A DNA stretch of 64,000 nucleotides. Origin: Pseudomonas khavaziana (GTDB lineage Bacteria; Pseudomonadota; Gammaproteobacteria; Pseudomonadales; Pseudomonadaceae). A model generated the notes under the pieces. It saw only the letters and a program-made list of their open reading frames with translations. It made no database searches and had not been told where the DNA came from. The position numbers and the translations under genes are program-made. The stretch lies in contig NZ_JAHSTT010000005.1 in assembly GCF_019145205.1 (NCBI RefSeq), positions 434,001 through 498,000 of the forward strand. Direction: 5' to 3'. The stretch's first letter is position 1; the number at the start of each line of letters is the position of its first letter. Positions 16,760 through 25,261 of the stretch are shown in pieces.

Positions 16760-17985
16760 TGACGCTCAATGGCCAGGTCGAAGCGGTTTACCGCAACGAG
16801 TCACGGCGTGTGCTTGCGACGCTGATTCGTGTGCTGGGTGATTTCGACCTGGCCGAGGAGGCGCTGCACGAGGCATTTTTCGTCGCCGTGCAACGCTGGC
16901 CCGAGGACGGTGTGCCGGATAATCCACGGGCCTGGCTGGTATCAACCGGTCGCTTCAAAGCCATCGACCGTCTACGTCGCCAGGCGCGGTTTACCCCGTT
17001 TCTGCAAGAGCAGGCCGACACACTGGAAGCGGCGCAGTGGAGTGATGAAGACGTGGAAGACGACCGTCTGCGCCTGATCTTCACCTGCTGCCACCCGGCG
17101 CTGGCGCCCGACGCCCAGGCGGCGCTGACCTTGCGTGAGATCTGCGACCTGAGTACCGAGGCCATTGCCCACGCTTTTCTCGTCACACCCACCACCATCG
17201 CCCAGCGCATCGTGCGTGCCAAGGGCAAGATCCGTGAAGCGAAAATCCCCTACCAAGTGCCGTCCCGTGCCGAGTTACCCGAGCGCCTGGACAGCGTGCT
17301 GCGGGTGATTTATTTGGTGTTCAACGAAGGCTACTCGGCTTCCACAGGCACCGATCTCACCCGTGAAGACCTGACCGCGGAGGCCATTCGCCTTGGCCGC
17401 TTGCTGGTGGAGTTGCTACCGGAGCCGGAAGTCATGGGCTTGCTGGCGTTGATGTTGCTGCACGAGTCGCGTCGCTCGGCACGCACCTCGGCCAGCGGTG
17501 AATTGGTGCTGTTGGATGCTCAGGATCGTGGGCTGTGGGATACGTCGTTGATGGCTGAAGGTTGCGCATGGGTGGAGCAGGTGCTGACCACGCGACGCTT
17601 CGGGCCATATTGCCTGCAAGCGGCGATTGCGGCGGTGCACGCCGAGGCGCCGAGTGCCGAGCAGACTGATTGGCGGCAGATTGTCGGGCTTTACGATGTA
17701 TTGCTCAGGGCCATGCCATCGCCGGTGGTTGAGTTGAACCGAGCGGTAGCGGTGGCGATGGAACAGGGACCGACGGCTGGACTGACGTTGGTGGACAGCA
17801 TTTTGCTGCGTGGTGAGTTGCAGGATTACCACTTGGCACATTCGGCGCGTGGGGAGTTCTGCCGGCAGTTGGGGCGGATTGAGGAAGCGCGTGCAGCTTA
17901 CGAAAAAGCCCTGTCCCTGACCCAGCAAACCCCGGAAAAACGCTTCCTGGAGCGACGCCTGACCGAACTCCCCCCCAGACAATGA
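16759..17985 (+). CDS. ECF42-type RNA polymerase sigma factor with C-terminal DUF6596 domain
   Basis: 408 residues. Sigma region 2 spans about 10-80 (DFDLAEEALHEAFFVAVQRW, then FKAIDRLRRQ), region 4 about 100-165 (CDLSTEAIAHAFLVTPTTIA), followed by a 240-residue helical extension, with YLVFNEGYSASTGTDLTRED as the start of the extension domain and a TPR-like end. This is the ECF42 architecture, which lacks an anti-sigma factor and is thought to be controlled by the extension. The DGPF gene directly upstream confirms the assignment. Confidence 0.93.
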   Translation: MTLNGQVEAVYRNESRRVLATLIRVLGDFDLAEEALHEAFFVAVQRWPEDGVPDNPRAWLVSTGRFKAIDRLRRQARFTPFLQEQADTLEAAQWSDEDVEDDRLRLIFTCCHPALAPDAQAALTLREICDLSTEAIAHAFLVTPTTIAQRIVRAKGKIREAKIPYQVPSRAELPERLDSVLRVIYLVFNEGYSASTGTDLTREDLTAEAIRLGRLLVELLPEPEVMGLLALMLLHESRRSARTSASGELVLLDAQDRGLWDTSLMAEGCAWVEQVLTTRRFGPYCLQAAIAAVHAEAPSAEQTDWRQIVGLYDVLLRAMPSPVVELNRAVAVAMEQGPTAGLTLVDSILLRGELQDYHLAHSARGEFCRQLGRIEEARAAYEKALSLTQQTPEKRFLERRLTELPPRQ

Positions 17986-17993
17986 AGTTCCAA

Positions 17994-18086
17994 ATGTGGG
18001 AGGGGGCTTGGCCCCGATTGCAGTGTGTCAGGTAAAGATTAGCTGACTGACACTCAGCTATCGGGAGCAAGCCCCCTCCCACATTT
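17994..18086. repeat. Paired REP element (GTGGGAGG class)
   Basis: Left arm ATGTGGGAGGGGGCTTGGCC, inner pair around TCAGGTAAAG and CTGACTGACACTCAGCTATC, right arm GGGAGCAAGCCCCCTCCCAC. It lies between the convergent sigma-factor and LysR genes and may form the terminator for both. Confidence 0.85.
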
Positions 18087-18108
18087 GGACATCATTGTTC
18101 TCACTGGC

Positions 18109-18963
18109 TCATTCGAGCATCTGCCCCAGCAACCAACTCCCCGCCGGCCCCGGCGGATGCTGGCGCGACCACAACGCATCCACCGTCACCGAGCGTGGCC
18201 AGCCTCGCACCCTCAGCTCCTGCAGGGTGCCATTGCCGAAACGTTCCGCCAGCCAGCGTGGCAGGGGCGCCCAGCCGAAACCCAACTGCGCCATTTCCAT
18301 CAGCATCAGGTAACTGGCTGCCGACCAGACCCGCCCTGCAGCGCGATTGTCATAGGGTTTGACGATGCTCGCCAGGCGCAACTCCCGATGCTGTTTCAAT
18401 GCCTGCTGGTCCACTTTTTCCAGCTTGGCCAAGGCATGTTGCGGCGATACGAACAGGGCTGTTTCGGTACGTTCCTCGACCGGTGAATGGGTCAAGTCCG
18501 GCGGGTACTCATCCTGCTGCTCGATAAATGCGATTTGCGCCCGGCCACTTTGTACAAGGTCGATCAGGTCATCGCACTCGGCAATCAGCCATTCCAGTTC
18601 CAGGTCCGGGTAGCGTTCGGCAAACGCGATGATGGTGGTTTCGAAGCGCTGCGACTGGTAGGTATCTGACATGGCGATGGTCAGCTTCGGTTCCAACCCC
18701 GTGGCCAATTGGCTCGCCGTCAATTCCAAGCGGCTGCTGGCCTCCAGCACCTGCTCGGCGCGTTGCAGCAGTACATGGCCTGCCGGGGTCAAGGTCGGTT
18801 TGCGGCTGCTGCGGTCAAACAGCACTACATCCAAGTCAATCTCAAGGCTGGCCACCGCCGCGCTGACGGTGGACTGGCTCTTGCCCAGCTTACGTGCCGC
18901 GGCGGAAAACGAACCTTGGGTAGCGGCCTGGACGAACGCCTGGAGCACTTCATAGGAGGCCAT
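18109..18963 (-). CDS. LysR family regulator, likely controls the PACE gene
   Basis: 284 residues. The winged helix-turn-helix is at the N-terminus (FVQAATQGSFSAAARKLGKS, then QSTVSAAVASLEIDLDVVLF), followed by the two-lobed LysR effector domain. It is transcribed divergently from the PACE efflux gene with an 88-bp gap, the arrangement known for AceR/AceI, where the LysR activator responds to the exported biocide. This regulatory link is inferred from position only. Confidence 0.88.
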   Translation of the reverse strand: MASYEVLQAFVQAATQGSFSAAARKLGKSQSTVSAAVASLEIDLDVVLFDRSSRKPTLTPAGHVLLQRAEQVLEASSRLELTASQLATGLEPKLTIAMSDTYQSQRFETTIIAFAERYPDLELEWLIAECDDLIDLVQSGRAQIAFIEQQDEYPPDLTHSPVEERTETALFVSPQHALAKLEKVDQQALKQHRELRLASIVKPYDNRAAGRVWSAASYLMLMEMAQLGFGWAPLPRWLAERFGNGTLQELRVRGWPRSVTVDALWSRQHPPGPAGSWLLGQMLE

Positions 18964-19051
18964 GACTATCGCCTTGATCGATGGTTATTGGTTATGAAGT
19001 ATCGAGACTAAGCCTGATTATGGCAACCATCGTCACTCACGGAGCCGGGTC

Positions 19052-19516
19052 ATGAACCCTACCAAGTCGATTACTGAACGTGTTTGCCAGGCCATCGGTT
19101 TTGAAGCGCTGGCGTTGTCGATCTGCACCCCGTTGATGGCGTGGATCATGGATAAACCCGCCCTGGACATGGGCCTGGTCGCCCTGGCGATCAGCCTGAT
19201 AGCGCTGAGCTGGAATATTATCTTTAATGGCCTGTTCGACCGCCTCAAGGCGCGCCTGCAACTGGCGAACAGTGGGCAGACTCGCGTACTGCACGCGCTG
19301 TTGTTCGAAGGGGGGCTGATTGTGGTTGTCGTGCCGCTGGTCGCCATGTGGCTCAATATCAGCCTGTTGCAGGCGTTTATGCTCGACATAGGCGTACTGC
19401 TGTTCTTCCTGCCCTACACCTACGTGTATCACTGGGGTTATGACGTCATTCGGGAAAAAATCAGCGAAAAAAACGCCGCCCACTGTAGGAGCGAGCTTGC
19501 TCGCGAAGATCGCTAA
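19052..19516 (+). CDS. PACE family multidrug/biocide efflux protein
   Basis: 154 residues with four membrane helices forming two tandem BTP (bacterial transmembrane pair) motifs, about residues 8-65 and 75-138: ERVCQAIGFEALALSICTPL and the repeat unit LLFEGGLIVVVVPLVAMWL. PACE proteins use the proton gradient to export chlorhexidine-like or polyamine substrates. The last ten residues (CRSELAREDR) are encoded by the left arm of a REP element, so the natural C-terminus has been replaced or extended by repeat DNA. Confidence 0.9.
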   Translation: MNPTKSITERVCQAIGFEALALSICTPLMAWIMDKPALDMGLVALAISLIALSWNIIFNGLFDRLKARLQLANSGQTRVLHALLFEGGLIVVVVPLVAMWLNISLLQAFMLDIGVLLFFLPYTYVYHWGYDVIREKISEKNAAHCRSELAREDR

Positions 19517-19585
19517 CGATAACGCGAGGCCTCTGGAAACACGCGGCGCCCTTGAGTTTTTTCGCGAGCAAGCTCTTTCCTACGG
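19484..19585. repeat. Paired REP element (GTAGGAGCGAGC class)
   Basis: TGTAGGAGCGAGCTTGCTCG on the left; the inner block includes AACGATAACGCG; the right arm is CGCGAGCAAGCTC...CCTACGG. The left arm overlaps the last codons of the PACE gene (19484-19516). It separates the convergent PACE and SDR genes. Confidence 0.9.
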
Positions 19586-19597
19586 AGGGGGAGTCGT

Positions 19598-20356
19598 TTA
19601 GAGGAACATTCCCCCCGACGCCTCGATCCGCTGGCCGGTGATCCAGTTGCTGCCATCGGCCAGCAAGCTCGAAATCGCTCCGCCAATATCGTCCGGCAAG
19701 CCGACACGGCCCAGGGCGGTATTGTTGGCGACCATCGCATTCACATCGGTGTTATCGCGCACGGCGCCGCCGCCGAAGTCGGTGGCAATCGCGCCCGGTG
19801 CCAGGGTGTTCACGGTGATACCGCGTGGGCCCAGCTCCTTGGCCTGGTAGCGCGACAGCACTTCAATGGCGCCCTTCATCGACGCGTACGCGGCATAGCC
19901 TGGCAGGCTGAACCGCGCCAGGCCGCTGGAAATATTGATGATGCGCCCACCGTCGCTGATCAACGGCAGCAGTTTCTGCGTGAGGAAAAACGGTGCCTTC
20001 AAGTGGATCGCCACCAACTGGTCGAACTGTGCTTCGGTGGTCTCGGCAAAGCTGGCGTGGGCGCCGATCCCGGCGTTGTTGATCAGGAAGTTGAAGTGAT
20101 CCTGGGCGAAAACCTCCTTGAGCAGTGCGCCAACCTGGCCTACGAACCCATCGAAGCTCGCGCTTTGGCTGACGTCCAGTTGCAGCATGGCGGCGCGACC
20201 ACCCAATGCCTGTACTTGGGCAATTACCCCTTGTGCTTCGTCCGCTGCACTGTGGTAAGTGCCGATGATGTCTACGCCTTGCGCAGCCAGGTGCAGCGCG
20301 GCGCTTTTGCCCAGGCCGCGGCTGGCGCCGGTTATGAGTGCGATTTTACGGGTCAT
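19598..20356 (-). CDS. SDR family oxidoreductase
   Basis: 252 residues from ATG 20356 (MTRKIALITGASRGLGKSAA), with GAGGA upstream. The cofactor motif TGASRGLG, NNAG in FNFLINNAGIGAH, the catalytic Ser of IINISSGLA, and YAAYASMKG with the Tyr-x-x-x-Lys pair are all present: a classical NAD(P)-dependent short-chain dehydrogenase of the FabG-like branch. The substrate is unknown. It is divergent from the LysR gene at 20463, which probably regulates it. Confidence 0.9.
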   Translation of the reverse strand: MTRKIALITGASRGLGKSAALHLAAQGVDIIGTYHSAADEAQGVIAQVQALGGRAAMLQLDVSQSASFDGFVGQVGALLKEVFAQDHFNFLINNAGIGAHASFAETTEAQFDQLVAIHLKAPFFLTQKLLPLISDGGRIINISSGLARFSLPGYAAYASMKGAIEVLSRYQAKELGPRGITVNTLAPGAIATDFGGGAVRDNTDVNAMVANNTALGRVGLPDDIGGAISSLLADGSNWITGQRIEASGGMFL

Positions 20357-20462
20357 GGTGCAGTCCTCAGGTGGGGTCAGTGGGACTGAGTGTATTTGTC
20401 CGGTCATAACGTGATAAACAGGCTGATATCGGAATCACTGGCCGGATAAGGCGAACAATCCC

Positions 20463-21359
20463 ATGAACAAGCTTGAGTTATTGCGCACCTTCGTGCGCGT
20501 CACTGAATTGTCGAGTTTTACCCAGGCCGGCCAAAGCCTGGGCTTGCCGCGCTCTACAGTGTCTGAGCATGTGCAGGCGTTGGAGGAACTGCTCGGTGCG
20601 CGGCTGTTGCAACGCACCACGCGCAAGGTGCAGGCGACCCAGGATGGTCGTGTGTTGTACGAGCGCAGCAAGGATCTGCTGGCGCATATGGAAGAGCTGG
20701 AAGGTCTGTTTCGCCAGGACGAAGCCCAATTGGCCGGGCGTATACGGGTGGACATGCCCAATGTCATGGCACGGGGCCTGATCCTGCCGAACTTGCCCAC
20801 GTTCATGGCCCGCCATCCTCTTATCGACATGGAGATCAGCGGCTCGGATCGCCAGGTGGATCTGATCGCCGAAGGTTTCGATTGTGTCGTGCGCGTCGGT
20901 GCCCAGCCCGATCAAACCGTGGTGGCGCGACGGGTGTGCAGCATGCCGATGGTCAACTGCGTGAGCCCGGCGTATCTGCAACGTTATGGCGTGCCGCTGA
21001 CTCTGGCTGACCTGGCGAATCACCAGTTGGTGCATTACGTACGTCCCCTGGGCGCACGCTCGGCAGGGTTTGAATACATGGTGGGCAACAAGGTGCAACG
21101 GTTGCCGATGGCAGGAAGGGTGACCGTCAACAGCACCGATGCGTATCAGTCGGCGTGCCTGGCTGGGTTTGGCATTACCCAGGTGCCCCAACTGGGGATC
21201 CGCGATCTATTGGCCAGTGGCGAGTTGGTGGCTGTGCTGCCGGATTACCAGGCACCGCCCCTGGACGTGTATTTGCTGTATGCCGGCCAACGGCATTTGC
21301 CGCTGCGGGTGCGGGTGTTCATGGACTGGTTGACCGCGATCCTGCAGGCCCATCTTTAA
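20463..21359 (+). CDS. LysR family regulator, divergent from SDR gene
   Basis: 298 residues. The helix-turn-helix region FVRVTELSSFTQAGQSLGLP, then RSTVSEHVQALEELLGARLL, and QRTTRKVQATQDG form the CrgA/AaeR-like LysR subgroup. The 106-bp gap to the SDR gene holds the shared promoter region, including matching TTATC-like arms. It usually acts as an activator of its divergent neighbour. Its last four bases overlap the convergent LysR gene. Confidence 0.88.
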   Translation: MNKLELLRTFVRVTELSSFTQAGQSLGLPRSTVSEHVQALEELLGARLLQRTTRKVQATQDGRVLYERSKDLLAHMEELEGLFRQDEAQLAGRIRVDMPNVMARGLILPNLPTFMARHPLIDMEISGSDRQVDLIAEGFDCVVRVGAQPDQTVVARRVCSMPMVNCVSPAYLQRYGVPLTLADLANHQLVHYVRPLGARSAGFEYMVGNKVQRLPMAGRVTVNSTDAYQSACLAGFGITQVPQLGIRDLLASGELVAVLPDYQAPPLDVYLLYAGQRHLPLRVRVFMDWLTAILQAHL

Positions 21360-22273
21360 CGGCGCGCCGACAACTGCTGCGGCGCCAGGAACGCATCGTG
21401 GAAGTAATCGCGGAACGCCTGCATCGCCGGGGTGAATGCGCGCTCGCGGTGCCAGGCCAGGCCGACGCTCATGGGCGTCACCGGGTCGGTCACGGTCAGG
21501 GTCTCGATACGCTTGCCTTCCAGGGACCAGGGCCGGTGCACCAAGTCCGACAGGATCGCCACGCCGCTGCCATTGGCAACCATGCTGCGTACCGCCTCTA
21601 CCGAGCTGGTGCGCAGCCGTACCTTGGGCGTTTGCCCGGTCTGTTCCCAGTAGCGCATGGCGCTGTGCTCGGCCTCGTCGACAGTCAGCAGGATGTACGG
21701 TTCTTGCGCCACATCCGCCAGGCTCACGGCACCGCGTTCACACAACGGGTGATGACTGGGCAGCCACAGGCGGCGTTCGGAGTTGAACAGGATTTCAGAG
21801 ACAATATCCGCGTGGGTGAGGTTGGCGGTGAGCACCACCGCCATGTCGAACTGGCCGTCGAGCAGGCCCTGTTCGATGGCCTGGCGTTCCTGCTCGAACA
21901 CTTCGATGGTCACGTCCGGATGCCAATGTTCCATGCGCTGTAAATGGTGCGGCAGGAAATAACCCAACACTGTGTAGCTGGCTGCCACCTTCAATACGCC
22001 ACTGGCGCGGTAGTCCGGCAATGGGCTGTTGAGGGCGTCATCCACGCTGCGCACAATCACATAGGCGCGGTTGAGAAAATGCCGTCCGGCATCGGTGAGG
22101 CTCATGCCCTGGGCCGAGCGCACGAACAACTGCACGCCGAGCATGGCTTCCAACTCCTTGATCGCCGTGGTCACCGCCGACTGGGAAATATTCAAGTGAA
22201 TCGCCGCCTGGGAAATCTGGCCGATTTCCGCAGTGGCGACGAAATAGCGAACCTGGCGCAAGGTTAAAGACAT
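21356..22273 (-). CDS. LysR family regulator, divergent from pxp operon
   Basis: 305 residues with an N-terminal HTH (ISQAAIHLNISQSAVTTAIK) and the RQVRYFVATAEIGQ opening shared with regulators of small-molecule catabolism. It is transcribed away from pxpA with a 152-bp gap that contains two palindromes, TCTGATTTTCAGA (22329-22341) and ATCTGATAATAGAT (22351-22364). It is the likely regulator of the 5-oxoprolinase operon. The C-terminal part ends LAPQQLSARR. Confidence 0.88.
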   Translation of the reverse strand: MSLTLRQVRYFVATAEIGQISQAAIHLNISQSAVTTAIKELEAMLGVQLFVRSAQGMSLTDAGRHFLNRAYVIVRSVDDALNSPLPDYRASGVLKVAASYTVLGYFLPHHLQRMEHWHPDVTIEVFEQERQAIEQGLLDGQFDMAVVLTANLTHADIVSEILFNSERRLWLPSHHPLCERGAVSLADVAQEPYILLTVDEAEHSAMRYWEQTGQTPKVRLRTSSVEAVRSMVANGSGVAILSDLVHRPWSLEGKRIETLTVTDPVTPMSVGLAWHRERAFTPAMQAFRDYFHDAFLAPQQLSARR

Positions 22274-22328
22274 ATCGCACTCTGCTACTTGATCGTTTCC
22301 ACGCTCTGGGGTCGAGGATAAAAGGCTA

Positions 22329-22364
22329 TCTGATTTTCAGAAGATGGGTCATCTGATAATAGAT
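22329..22364. promoter_or_regulatory. Palindromes in the LysR-pxpA intergenic region
   Basis: TCTGATTTTCAGA (5-bp arms TCTGA/TCAGA) and ATCTGATAATAGAT (ATCT/AGAT arms) lie 9 bases apart. Both contain ATCTGAT-like elements, consistent with binding of the divergent LysR protein (T-N11-A type). Confidence 0.5.
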
Positions 22365-22425
22365 CTTCCCAAGGGGTCAAGCCCCAGCCTACTTTCCTGG
22401 CATCACCTTTGGCGGAGCAACCTCG

Positions 22426-23184
22426 ATGCAGGCAGTGGATTTCAATTCAGACATGGGCGAAGGCTTTGGCCCCTGGACCATCGGCGATGGCGTCGACGCA
22501 GAGCTGATGGCCTATATCAGTTCGGCCAACATCGCCACCGGCTTTCACGCCGGCGACCCCGGCACCATGCGCCGCACCGTCGAGCGCGCCAAGCAACTGG
22601 GCGTGGCCATCGGCGCGCACCCAGGCTTTCGTGACCTGGTGGGTTTCGGTCGCCGACATATCAACGCACCGGCCCAGGAACTGGTGGACGACATGCTCTA
22701 CCAGCTCGGTGCCCTGCGTGAAATGGCCCGTGCCCAAGGCGTGAACCTGCAACATATCAAGCCCCATGGCGCGCTCTACATGCACCTGGCTCGCGATGAA
22801 GAAGCCGCACGGTTGCTGGTGCAGAACCTGCAGATCATCGAGCCGACGCTGTTGCTGTACTGCATGCCCAACTCGGCGATCTGGCGCATTGCCAAGGAAC
22901 TGGGGCAGCCGGTGGTACGCGAGTTCTATGCCGACCGTGAGTACGACCTGAGCGGCTCCATCGTGTTTACCCGCAATGTGCGGGCGCTGGACCCAGCCAC
23001 AGTGGCCGCGCGGGTCTTGCGTGCGTGTCAGACCGGCCTTGTGCGTACCGTCGAAGGCGAAGACTTGGCGATCGAATTCGGCTCCATCTGCCTGCACAGC
23101 GACACTCCCGGTGCCCTGGAACTGGTGGAAGCGACCCGTGAGGTCTTGGACCGTGCGGGCATCGACGTCAGGCCACCTCAATAA
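22426..23184 (+). CDS. pxpA: 5-oxoprolinase subunit PxpA (LamB/YcsF family)
   Basis: 252 residues beginning [20 protein letters not shown], the family-defining N-terminus; [20 protein letters not shown] and the [13 protein letters not shown] segment follow. PxpA works with PxpBC to open 5-oxoproline to glutamate at the expense of ATP. GGAG lies 8 bases upstream of the ATG. It is the first gene of the pxpABC operon. Confidence 0.96.
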   Translation: MQAVDFNSDMGEGFGPWTIGDGVDAELMAYISSANIATGFHAGDPGTMRRTVERAKQLGVAIGAHPGFRDLVGFGRRHINAPAQELVDDMLYQLGALREMARAQGVNLQHIKPHGALYMHLARDEEAARLLVQNLQIIEPTLLLYCMPNSAIWRIAKELGQPVVREFYADREYDLSGSIVFTRNVRALDPATVAARVLRACQTGLVRTVEGEDLAIEFGSICLHSDTPGALELVEATREVLDRAGIDVRPPQ

Positions 23185-23240
23185 GATCGTCTCATCACTT
23201 TTTTGCCTGCCTTTCTACAATGATTCCAAGAGGAACAGAC

Positions 23241-24119
23241 ATGGCTGAAACGTCCCCCATCCGCTACAGCTTTGGCGCTGATGAACACCTGTTTGCCGAG
23301 GTCAGTGACAGCATGTCCCTGCAGGCCTTTTTCAAGGGCATGGCGGTAACCCGTGCCGTGGAGCGTATGGCTCTGGAAGGCGTGCTGGATGTGTGCCTGG
23401 CCAATGCATCGTTCCAGATTCGCTTCGACCCCGACCGCATCGCGCCCCATGTGTTGCTCGACGCCGTGCAGAGCGCCGAAGCCCAGGCTGTAGCCGAGCG
23501 CACTTTGCATACGCGCATCATCGAAATCCCAGTGCTCTATAACGACCCCTGGACCCACGAAACCCTGATGCGCTTTCGTGACCGCCACCAAGACCCCAGC
23601 GGCACCGACCTGGAATACGCCGCACGCATCAATGGCCTGGCCGACGTGGACGCGTTTATCGCTGCCCACAGTGGCGCACCGTGGTTTGTATCGATGGTCG
23701 GCTTTGTTGCAGGCTTGCCGTTCATGTTCCAGATGGTTGAGCGCGAGCGGCAATTGCAAGTGCCCAAGTACCTGCGGCCACGCACCGACACGCCAAAGCT
23801 GACCCTGGGCCATGGCGGTTGCTTTGGCTGTATCTACTCGGTGCGCGGCGCGGGCGGCTACCAGATGTTTGGCGTCACCCCTGCACCGATCTACGACCCG
23901 GCCCAGCAACTGGCGTACCTCAAGGAACACATGGTGTTTTTCCGGCCCGGTGACATCGTGCAGTTCAAGCCGATGGACCGTGAGGCTTACGACCTGGCCG
24001 TCGCCGAGGTGGAAGCAGGGCGTTTCGATTTGCGCATCCGCCCGGTGGAGTTTTCCCTCGATGCGTTTCTTGCCGACCCCATCGGCTATCCGAAAACCCT
24101 GCAGGAGGCGCTGGCATGA
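23241..24119 (+). CDS. pxpB: 5-oxoprolinase subunit PxpB (KipI/AHS1)
   Basis: 292 residues from ATG 23241, with AGAGGA upstream. It is longer than the 220-residue KipI proteins at the N-terminus. The conserved AHS1 segments PVLYNDPWTHETLMR..., FVAGLPFMFQMV and FGCIYSVRGAGGYQMFGVTP are present. PxpB and PxpC form the allophanate-hydrolase-like unit that phosphorylates and cleaves 5-oxoproline. The stop overlaps pxpC by four bases (ATGA). The hydrophilic N-terminal extension, about 70 residues, is slightly unusual. Confidence 0.93.
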   Translation: MAETSPIRYSFGADEHLFAEVSDSMSLQAFFKGMAVTRAVERMALEGVLDVCLANASFQIRFDPDRIAPHVLLDAVQSAEAQAVAERTLHTRIIEIPVLYNDPWTHETLMRFRDRHQDPSGTDLEYAARINGLADVDAFIAAHSGAPWFVSMVGFVAGLPFMFQMVERERQLQVPKYLRPRTDTPKLTLGHGGCFGCIYSVRGAGGYQMFGVTPAPIYDPAQQLAYLKEHMVFFRPGDIVQFKPMDREAYDLAVAEVEAGRFDLRIRPVEFSLDAFLADPIGYPKTLQEALA

Positions 24120-25090
24120 TCAAGGTCCTCAAACCCGGTCTCGCCACCTCAGTGCAGGACCTGGGCCGCGAAGGCTATTACCACCTGGGCATTCCGCCCT
24201 CGGGTGCGCTGGACCAGTACGCGCTGAGCGCGGCCAACCACCTGGTGGGTAACCCCGTGGGCGCGGCTGGCCTGGAATGCACGCTGATCGGGCCTGAGCT
24301 GGAGTTCGAGCAGGACGCATTGGTGGCCTTGAGCGGCGCCTTGATGTCGCCGCGCCTGGACGGTGAAGTGGTTCACCAGGACACCGCCTTCGCCGTGCGT
24401 GCCGGGCAGGTGCTGAGGTTCGAGTTTCCCAAGGCTGGCGCACGCACTTACCTCGCCGTTGCCGGAGGCATCGATGTGCCGATGGTGCTCGGCAGTCGCT
24501 CCACCTATACCCTTGGCGCACTCGGTGGGTTTCACGGGCGGCGCTTGCAGGAAGGTGATCTGTTGCCTATCGGCAACGCCAGCGGTGCGGGGCGTGCGGG
24601 TAACAGCTTGCCGATGGCGTTGCGTTGTTCGGTGGGCGGCGATGTGACCTTGCGCGTGTTGCCGGGCCTGTATTACGAACGCTTGACCGACGGTGCGAAA
24701 AGCAGCTTTTTTGCCGAGCCGTGGACGGTCGGCTCCGAGGCGGACCGCATTGGCTATCGCTTCAAGGGTGGCAGCGCGTTGAGCTTTCAGCCGCGGGAGC
24801 AGCCCTTTGGCGCCGGCTCCGACCCATCGAACATCGTCGACAGTTGTTACCCGATTGGCTCGATTCAAGTGCCTGCCGGGCTTGAACCCATTGTGCTGCA
24901 CCGCGATGCGGTGTCGGGCGGTGGCTACGCGATGATTGGCACGGTGATCAGCGCCGACCTGGACTTGATCGGGCAGATGCAGCCGAACCAGCGGGCGGGG
25001 TTTGTGGCGGTGACGTTGGAGCAAGCGCTGGAGGCGCGGCGGGTCTATAAGAAGCGCCTGAAGGTGATGGCTGGACTCTTTACACCCTGA
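24116..25090 (+). CDS. pxpC: 5-oxoprolinase subunit PxpC (biotin-dependent carboxyltransferase-like, AHS2)
   Basis: 324 residues with the AHS2 signature: IKVLKPGLATSVQDLGREGY, then GIPPSGALDQYALSAANHLV, GNP and YLAVAGGIDVPMVLGSRSTY. It completes the PxpABC enzyme, the bacterial 5-oxoprolinase. A REP element follows at 25126. No transporter for oxoproline is coded in this operon, so uptake must be encoded elsewhere. Confidence 0.95.
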   Translation: MIKVLKPGLATSVQDLGREGYYHLGIPPSGALDQYALSAANHLVGNPVGAAGLECTLIGPELEFEQDALVALSGALMSPRLDGEVVHQDTAFAVRAGQVLRFEFPKAGARTYLAVAGGIDVPMVLGSRSTYTLGALGGFHGRRLQEGDLLPIGNASGAGRAGNSLPMALRCSVGGDVTLRVLPGLYYERLTDGAKSSFFAEPWTVGSEADRIGYRFKGGSALSFQPREQPFGAGSDPSNIVDSCYPIGSIQVPAGLEPIVLHRDAVSGGGYAMIGTVISADLDLIGQMQPNQRAGFVAVTLEQALEARRVYKKRLKVMAGLFTP

Positions 25091-25125
25091 AGAAGCACAA
25101 AACCAAGGGGGCACGCCCTACTACC

Positions 25126-25225
25126 TGTAGGAGCGAGCTTGCTCGCGAAAAACTCACAGTTGCCGTGTTCATTCAGAAAACACGCGTTATCGTTGGCGTT
25201 TTTCGCGAGCGAGCTCGCTCCTACA
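25126..25225. repeat. Paired REP element (GTAGGAGCGAGC class), inverted orientation
   Basis: TGTAGGAGCGAGCTTGCTCG at the left and CGAGCGAGCTCGCTCCTACA at the right. The inner block CGCGTTATCGTT is the reverse complement of that in the copies at 19484 and 61400, showing this copy is inverted relative to them. It lies between convergent pxpC and pitA. Confidence 0.9.
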
Positions 25226-25261
25226 GAGAACAAGCCCCCACATTTTGACCTGCTGTGTGTG

